Shown piece by piece: positions 59,116 to 64,000 of a stretch of 64,000 nt of DNA. The notes beneath the pieces are model-generated. The model was not told the DNA's origin. It worked only from the letters and a program-made list of their open reading frames with translations, and made no database searches. Location of the stretch: the NCBI GenBank assembly GCA_001771585.1, contig MEUE01000004.1, forward strand, positions 1 through 64,000, given 5' to 3'. The stretch comes from a candidate division WOR-1 bacterium RIFOXYB2_FULL_46_45. GTDB lineage: Bacteria > Margulisbacteria > WOR-1 > XYC2-FULL-46-14. Numbering within the stretch: the first letter of the stretch is position 1; each line of letters opens with the position of its first letter. Made by a program: the position numbers and the translations under genes.

Positions 59116-60262
59116 CCTTCCGGAAGCCGAGGCCGAACTCCTAAAAATCAAAGCCGATCGACAGGGAATAAAAATAATGGCTCCCAAAGCGGTTTTTCGC
59201 GCGGTTAAAATCGAAAAGCTCTCTCCGACCCAAAGCAACATTATTAAACAGGAAATGCTGGCTCTGGGGGGAGAAGCGGCGGTCAGCCGCGGCTCAATCA
59301 ACCATTCGGAAAAAGAGGGAGGAGCGCTTCTTCTGGGAACGCTCCAACAATTTGAGGATTTAATAAAAAAGCTCCGGCAACATTGTTTTAGGCTCCCGGA
59401 TATGGCTAAAGAGCTTGAGACGGTCCTGAAAAACTATACAGCTCCCCTCTCTTTAAAAATCGGAGGAAAAACTTGGCCGCTCGGCAAGAAAACTTATATC
59501 ATGGGGATCCTAAATGTAACCCCCGATTCTTTTTCCGACGGCGGCTTGTTTTTTGACCATGAAAAAGCGATCGCGCATGGCATGAAAATGATCGAAGAAG
59601 GGGCGGATATAATCGACATAGGCGGAGAATCGACCCGCCCCGGAGCAACTCCGGTTTCAATCAAAGAAGAGGTCAGAAGGATTGTGCCGGTAGTAAAAAA
59701 ACTGGCAAAAGAGCTCCCGGTTTCAATAGACACCAGCAAATCCATCGTTACCCAAGCCGCCTTGGAAGCCGGAGCGGTGATGGTGAACGATGTCAGCGGG
59801 TTCCATCGTGATCCCAAAATGGCAAAGATAGCGGCAAAATTCAACGCGACTGTTACCATTATGCATATGCAAAAACATCCACATTATTTTGACCTGATCG
59901 GCAACATAATTTCCTATCTAAAAGAAGGGCTTGCAATTGCCCGAAATGCTGGTATACTAAATAACCAAATAATAGTTGACCCGGGATTCGGCTTCGGGAA
60001 GAGCGTCGAAGGCAACCTTGAGATTTTAAGGCGGCTTAAGGAATTAAAAGTTCTGGGGCATCCTCTCTTGGTTGGAACCTCTCGCAAGTCATTTATCGGT
60101 AAAACGCTTAATCTGCCGGTTGAGGAGAGGATAGAAGGGACGATCGCGACGGTAGTCCTGGCGATCCAAAACGGGGCGGATATTATCCGAATCCATGACG
60201 TTAAAGAGATGAAACGATCCGCCAAAATGGCGGATAAAATTATACGAAGGAGGAGAATCTGA
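59093..60262 (+). CDS. folP: Dihydropteroate synthase with N-terminal extension
   Basis: 389 residues. The DHPS barrel starts near residue 138 with ILNVTPDSFSDGG, followed by GADIIDIGGESTRPG, SIDTSKSIV, VNDVSGF, IIVDPGFGFGKS and GTSRKSF. The first 135 residues form an extra domain (LSPTQSNIIKQEMLALGG) found in some longer bacterial DHPS proteins; its role is unknown. It joins pterin diphosphate with p-aminobenzoate. Abuts folK. Confidence 0.95.
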   Translation: MRIIEIHNLPEAEAELLKIKADRQGIKIMAPKAVFRAVKIEKLSPTQSNIIKQEMLALGGEAAVSRGSINHSEKEGGALLLGTLQQFEDLIKKLRQHCFRLPDMAKELETVLKNYTAPLSLKIGGKTWPLGKKTYIMGILNVTPDSFSDGGLFFDHEKAIAHGMKMIEEGADIIDIGGESTRPGATPVSIKEEVRRIVPVVKKLAKELPVSIDTSKSIVTQAALEAGAVMVNDVSGFHRDPKMAKIAAKFNATVTIMHMQKHPHYFDLIGNIISYLKEGLAIARNAGILNNQIIVDPGFGFGKSVEGNLEILRRLKELKVLGHPLLVGTSRKSFIGKTLNLPVEERIEGTIATVVLAIQNGADIIRIHDVKEMKRSAKMADKIIRRRRI

Positions 60263-60924
60263 TGGCGAAGAAAAAAAAGAAAGCAGGGACAGGCCTTAGA
60301 CCTGTCCGTTCCAACAAAAAAGGCCTTAGGCCTGTCCAAAAGGCAAAAAAAGTTGATGGAAAACACCCAAAAATAAAAGGTCCGCAAAGGGTTTTTTTGG
60401 CGTTGGGAAGCAATGTCGGCGACCGGGAAGAATATATAGAGCAGGCGGTTTTTTTAATCAGTAAGATTAAGGGGGTCGAGGTTCTGAAAAGGTCAACCAA
60501 CCACGAAACCGAACCGGAAGGAGACACCGACCAGCCCTCTTTCATCAACGCCGCCCTTGAGATCAAGACCGAGCTCCCTCCGCAAAAACTGCTCAACGAA
60601 TTTACCACCATTGAAAACGCCCTTGGGCGGGAAAGGGAGACCGAATGGGGACCGCGCACAATCGATATTGATCTCCTTTTCTACGGAAAAATGATTGTAA
60701 GCGAAGACAATCTACAGATCCCCCACCCCCTGATCCATGAGCGGACTTTTGTCTTGGAACCGATGAAAGAGATCGCTCCCGAATTTACCCATCCGGTGCT
60801 GGAAAAAACTATTGAAGAACTTTTTGAAGAAAGAAAAGTTGAAAGCGGGCATACATACGATGACGATCTACCGGGATTCAAAAAAATCAAAGGGGCCATC
60901 TACGACGACTACGAACGTTGGTGA
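60262..60924 (+). CDS. folK: HPPK (FolK) with repeat-derived N-terminus
   Basis: 220 residues; AAGGAGGAGAATCTG precedes the ATG. The enzyme begins near residue 42 with FLALGSNVGDREEYIEQA, then NHETEPEG, FINAALEI, and RTIDIDLLFYG with the two catalytic Asp. It pyrophosphorylates hydroxymethyl-dihydropterin. The first 40 residues are Lys-rich and contain GLRPV twice, each encoded by a palindromic repeat (60286-60307, 60321-60337). A C-terminal tail of about 30 residues overlaps tsaE. Confidence 0.93.
   Translation: MAKKKKKAGTGLRPVRSNKKGLRPVQKAKKVDGKHPKIKGPQRVFLALGSNVGDREEYIEQAVFLISKIKGVEVLKRSTNHETEPEGDTDQPSFINAALEIKTELPPQKLLNEFTTIENALGRERETEWGPRTIDIDLLFYGKMIVSEDNLQIPHPLIHERTFVLEPMKEIAPEFTHPVLEKTIEELFEERKVESGHTYDDDLPGFKKIKGAIYDDYERW
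60286..60337. repeat. Two palindromic coding inserts at the start of folK
   Basis: Unit 1: GGACAGG and CCTGTCC arms around CCTTAGA. Unit 2: AGGCC-TTA-GGCCTGTCC. Both read GLRPV in the same frame and belong to the hemW/uvrA palindrome family by core sequence. Confidence 0.7.
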
Positions 60925-61303
60925 GACAAAAAGGCTTGGAAAAGAACTGGCGAAGACCTTAAAAAATCACGACATTCTAGCTTTGTCCGGAGATCTGGGC
61001 GCGGGAAAAACGACGCTGATTCAGGGAATCTGCGAAGGGCTGGGAATTAAAGATTACGTCACCTCCCCTTCTTTTACCATTATCAATGAGTACAATGGGA
61101 AATTACCCGTCTTCCACATCGACCTTTACCGACTGGAAGAGATTGAAAGCATCAAAGACCTCGGAATCGAAGAATATTTTCAAAAAGATGGTATTATTAT
61201 AATTGAATGGGCGGAGCGGATGTTCGATCTTCTACCCAAAAAAGCGCTAAAAATTAAAATAGAGGTAATTGATGAAAATACTCGGAATATCGTCCGCGAC
61301 TAA
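60860..61303 (+). CDS. tsaE: tRNA threonylcarbamoyladenosine biosynthesis ATPase TsaE
   Basis: About 147 residues from the ATG at 60860, inside the end of folK; an ATG at 60812 would add 16. Core motifs: ETKRLGKELAKTL, Walker A SGDLGAGKTTLIQG, TSPSFTIINEY, HIDLYRLEE, IIIIEWAER. It helps TsaB-TsaD make t6A37 in ANN-decoding tRNAs. The 65-base overlap with folK is unusually long, so the true start may be less clear than in its neighbours. Confidence 0.9.
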   Translation: MTIYRDSKKSKGPSTTTTNVGETKRLGKELAKTLKNHDILALSGDLGAGKTTLIQGICEGLGIKDYVTSPSFTIINEYNGKLPVFHIDLYRLEEIESIKDLGIEEYFQKDGIIIIEWAERMFDLLPKKALKIKIEVIDENTRNIVRD

Positions 61304-61850
61304 AACAATCAGTGTTGGCTTGGTGGATCAAGACAAGTTATTGGCCGAACTTACATTCTCAGGCCTTGAAGCTTTTACCGAAGACCTGATCGTTTATATA
61401 AAAAAGATAATTGATGAATCGGGAGTAAAACCGGAATGTATTGCGGTAACAGAGGGACCGGGAGCGTATTCGGGTCTGCGCGGCGGGATGGCGACGGCAA
61501 AAACATTGGCACAGGTTATGAAAATTCCGGTAGTCGGCGTTTCCACCCTTGAAGCGATTGCTTATAATATGATTGATGTTGACGGAACCGTAGCGGCAGT
61601 GACCCACGCCAAGTCCGACGATTATAATTTTGCCTTGTTTGGAATAGCAAATAGAGAGATAAAACGACTAACCGATGATCTGTTGGTTTCAAAAGACCGG
61701 CTTGAAAAAAAACTGGCCCACATCAAAAGATGCGACGGCTTACCACGCGGCAGCTCGGTTGCTTTTCTGGCGCAAGGGAAAGAAAAGGTTGATCTTCTAA
61801 AACTTCACCCCAAATATTCGCATAAGCCGAATATCAGGGAGTATAAATGA
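61272..61850 (+). CDS. tsaB: TsaB, t6A biosynthesis partner
   Basis: 192 residues from ATG 61272 (GAGGT 6 bases upstream). ILGISSATKTISVGL, TEGPGAYSGLRGGMATAKTLA, and an HSP70-like fold in the first half. The second half is short compared with longer TsaB proteins. It stabilises TsaD. Overlaps tsaE by 32 bases and rimI by 4; tsaD is not in the window. Confidence 0.92.
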   Translation: MKILGISSATKTISVGLVDQDKLLAELTFSGLEAFTEDLIVYIKKIIDESGVKPECIAVTEGPGAYSGLRGGMATAKTLAQVMKIPVVGVSTLEAIAYNMIDVDGTVAAVTHAKSDDYNFALFGIANREIKRLTDDLLVSKDRLEKKLAHIKRCDGLPRGSSVAFLAQGKEKVDLLKLHPKYSHKPNIREYK

Positions 61851-62269
61851 TCAAAATATTCCTGCTGACAGAAAAGGAGCTCCCCGAAGTTATCGCGATC
61901 GAAAATCTCTCTTTTCCTTTCCCCTGGAAACCGGAACAGTTCAGCAAAAACCTGCCGCAGTTTTATTGCGCTAAAATCGACGATAAAGTCGTCGGCTTTA
62001 TCGGGATAGAAAAAATCCACGATGAAGCGCATATTCTGCACATGGCGGTTGATCCGGCCTTTAGGCGCCAGGGGATCGGAAAATTGATGCTTGAGGAAGC
62101 GCTAAAAACAGATGCTTCCAAATTTATTCTTGAAGTGCGTGAATCAAACTCCCCCGCCCGCTCGCTTTATGAGAGCTTCGGATTTAAAGAGGCGTACCGG
62201 CGGAAAAAATACTATAATGATAACGACGAAGACGCGCTGGTGATGATTTATGAAAAAAAACCTGCTTGA
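61847..62269 (+). CDS. rimI: RimI-like N-acetyltransferase
   Basis: 140 residues, GNAT fold: acetyl-CoA loop VDPAFRRQGIGKLM, then EVRESNSPARSLYESFGF and YYNDNDEDALVMIYE. RimI acetylates the N-terminus of ribosomal protein S18; placement after tsaE-tsaB is the common bacterial order. Overlaps metH by 20 bases. Confidence 0.92.
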   Translation: MIKIFLLTEKELPEVIAIENLSFPFPWKPEQFSKNLPQFYCAKIDDKVVGFIGIEKIHDEAHILHMAVDPAFRRQGIGKLMLEEALKTDASKFILEVRESNSPARSLYESFGFKEAYRRKKYYNDNDEDALVMIYEKKPA

Positions 62270-64000
62270 AGAATTAAAAAACCGAATATTGGTTATCGAC
62301 GGAGCGATGGGTACCATGCTGATGCAAAACGGCATCCGCCCCGACGAAAACTTTGACCTCCAAAACATTAAAAATCCGGAAATAGTAAAGTCCGTGCATA
62401 AGGCCTATGTCGATGCCGGAGCGGATATAATAGAAACGAATACTTTCGGCGCAAACCGCCTAAAAGTCGGCGACAAAGTAAAAGAGATCAACCAGGTCGC
62501 AGTGAAACTGGCAAAGGAGGCCGGAGCACTTTTTGTCTGCGGATCGGTCGGACCTTTGGGAAAACTGCTCCAACCGTATGGGGAAGTAAGTTTTGATGAG
62601 GCCCACAGCATCTTCAAGGAACACATCGCCGCTTTGGCGGAAGCCGGAGCCGATTGCATATCGATTGAAACAATTTCCGATATACAGGAGATGCGGGCGG
62701 CGTTGATCGCGGCCAAAGAAGCAACGACCATCCCGATTATCGCCAGCATGACCTATGAAAAGGACGGCCGGACAATTTTTGGAACACCGATTGAAGCGGC
62801 GGCGGTAACGCTCGAAGCCCTTGGAGCCGATATTATCTCCCTAAACTGCTCAACCGGACCGGAAGATATGCTGGCCATAAGTGCAAAGCTCAAAGCTCAA
62901 AGTTCAAAGCCGATCATGGTGATGCCGAACGCCGGAATGCCGGATTTGGTTGACGGGAAAGCGGTCTATAAGATGACGCCGGAAACCTTTGCCAAACACG
63001 CGGCTAAGTTTGTTGAATTGGGAGTCGCTATTGTGGGCGGTTGTTGCGGTACTTCACCTAAACATATCAAAGAGGTCGCAAAAACAGTTAAGTCCATGGA
63101 ACCGCGAATTTATTCGCAGGTTCCACAACCAAATTCAAAATTCTCTTCTAGAACAAAGGTAGTGGAAATAAAAGAAGGAAAGCTTTTTGTCGTCGGTGAG
63201 AGGATCAATCCGACCGGAAGAAAAGCGTTGCGGGAAGAGATAAAAGCGGGAAAGTTCCACACGATCCGGCAGGAGGCGGTTGAACAGACCAAAGCCCGGG
63301 CCGATCTTTTGGATATAAATATCAGCATTCCGATGGGAGACGACGCGGCAATCATGCAAAAAGCGGTGGAGACGGTCGTCTCCGCCAGCGACCTGCCGCT
63401 GTCGATCGATTCACCAAACACAAACGCGATTGAAAGCGGATTGAAAAACTTCCCCGGGCGGGCATTACTCAATTCGGTAAATGGCAAAAAAGAAAGTTTG
63501 GAGAAAGTTCTCCCTCTGGTAAAAAAATACGGGGCAATGGTCATCGGACTCTGCCTTGACGAGAACGGGATCCCCAAAACCGTGCAGGAGAAAGTTGCAA
63601 TTGCCAAAAAGATTATCGCAGCGGCGGAAAAACAAGGGATTTCTAAAGATCGGATGTTCATCGATACGCTGGTCATGACCGCGGCGGTCTCTGTTGACGA
63701 AGCGCTTGAAACGTTAAAAGCTATTCCTGAAGTAAAAAAACTGGGGGTTCGGACAATCCTGGGCGTCAGCAATTGCTCCCACGGCCTCCCCCACCGGGCA
63801 ATCGTAAACGGTATTTACCTCAAACTGGCCAGAATTTTTGGACTTGATGCCGGCATCATTGATCCACTCGACCCCGAAATTAATAAGGCCCTGGCATATA
63901 CGCCGAAAGAAAACGATAAGGACCGGTTAATTGAGGAATTAAAGAACGAAGTAAAAAAATCTTTCAAACTGCCAAAAACCGGAACAACCGCGTTAAAAAG
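62250..64000 (+). CDS. metH: Methionine synthase-type protein (MetH N-terminal part), runs off right edge
   Basis: 584 codons visible, no stop. Homocysteine methyltransferase domain (1-290): VIDGAMGTMLM, ETNTFGANR, zinc ligands in SLNCSTG and GGCCGTSP. Then a pterin-binding domain (from about 305): VVGERINPTGRKALREEI, DLLDINISIP, LSIDSPNTNAI, LNSVNG, and TILGVSNCSHGLP. It moves a methyl group from methyl-tetrahydrofolate to homocysteine. Cobalamin and activation domains, if present, lie outside. A TCAAAG-rich repeat (62880-62911) encodes KLKAQSSK. Confidence 0.93.
   Translation, partial: MKKNLLEELKNRILVIDGAMGTMLMQNGIRPDENFDLQNIKNPEIVKSVHKAYVDAGADIIETNTFGANRLKVGDKVKEINQVAVKLAKEAGALFVCGSVGPLGKLLQPYGEVSFDEAHSIFKEHIAALAEAGADCISIETISDIQEMRAALIAAKEATTIPIIASMTYEKDGRTIFGTPIEAAAVTLEALGADIISLNCSTGPEDMLAISAKLKAQSSKPIMVMPNAGMPDLVDGKAVYKMTPETFAKHAAKFVELGVAIVGGCCGTSPKHIKEVAKTVKSMEPRIYSQVPQPNSKFSSRTKVVEIKEGKLFVVGERINPTGRKALREEIKAGKFHTIRQEAVEQTKARADLLDINISIPMGDDAAIMQKAVETVVSASDLPLSIDSPNTNAIESGLKNFPGRALLNSVNGKKESLEKVLPLVKKYGAMVIGLCLDENGIPKTVQEKVAIAKKIIAAAEKQGISKDRMFIDTLVMTAAVSVDEALETLKAIPEVKKLGVRTILGVSNCSHGLPHRAIVNGIYLKLARIFGLDAGIIDPLDPEINKALAYTPKENDKDRLIEELKNEVKKSFKLPKTGTTALK
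62880..62911. repeat. TCAAAG-type repeat inside metH
   Basis: GTGCAAAGCTCAAAGCTCAA then AGTTCAAAGC; reads in frame as AKLKAQSSK. Same kind of repeat as in nadA and the 18.4-19.5 kb island. Confidence 0.65.

Overview
The window looks like a chromosomal segment of a diderm (Gram-negative-type) bacterium from a poorly sampled lineage. Evidence for two membranes includes PorV/PorQ-type barrels, a secretin, signal peptides, lipoproteins and two barrel proteins carrying S-layer-homology (SLH) segments. The SLH barrels, the PilM-PilN-like fusion, the many orphan receiver proteins and the GxxExxY and four-helix-bundle genes would fit candidate phyla near Cyanobacteria/Margulisbacteria (WOR-1/Saganbacteria type). 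That placement is inference; the 16S rRNA in the window can settle it.

Layout. 1-12.2 kb (minus strand) is an envelope region: a truncated lipase-like hydrolase, a beta-propeller lipoprotein, a GxxExxY protein set in ATCCGTT repeats, then a tightly overlapping operon encoding a PorV-like barrel, a SprA-like barrel, a PDZ-M48 protease, a jelly-roll protein, an SLH barrel and an Ig/FnIII lipoprotein. The operon follows a promoter and a structured leader ending in a terminator-like hairpin. Three small exported proteins lie upstream. 12.3-17 kb holds an NtrC-type regulator, a histidine kinase without a sensor, and two sensor proteins without kinases. 16.9-19.5 kb is a repeat island with two inverted copies of a structured element. 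19.6-24.1 kb has plsC, a HAD phosphatase, a full-length mosaic histidine kinase and two receivers.

24.3-29.3 kb is a complete minus-strand rRNA operon (16S-tRNA-Ile-tRNA-Ala-23S-5S) with visible processing stems and promoter. 29.3-33.6 kb is a chemotaxis-type operon (cheW, MCP, cheA, receiver), followed by a thioredoxin reductase-like gene and five tRNA genes. 35.7-43.7 kb is a type IV pilus/type II secretion cluster. 43.7-47.7 kb holds a PAS histidine kinase frameshifted at a 9-base G tract and an SLH barrel gene. 47.7-64 kb is mostly housekeeping: lepA, hemW, a site-2 protease, uvrA, mnmA, nadA, three tandem receivers, tilS, folP, folK, tsaE, tsaB, rimI and the start of metH.

Cross-cutting themes. 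First, small repeats sit in frame inside conserved genes: a GGTC/GACC palindrome in hemW (twice), uvrA and folK (twice), and a TCAAAG-rich repeat in nadA and metH. Second, several genes have a -10 box only 6-11 bases before the start codon and no Shine-Dalgarno sequence, which predicts leaderless transcripts, while other genes have strong AGGAGG sites. Third, signalling capacity is high: eight single-domain receivers, one NtrC regulator, three kinase genes, two kinase-less sensors and a CheA system.
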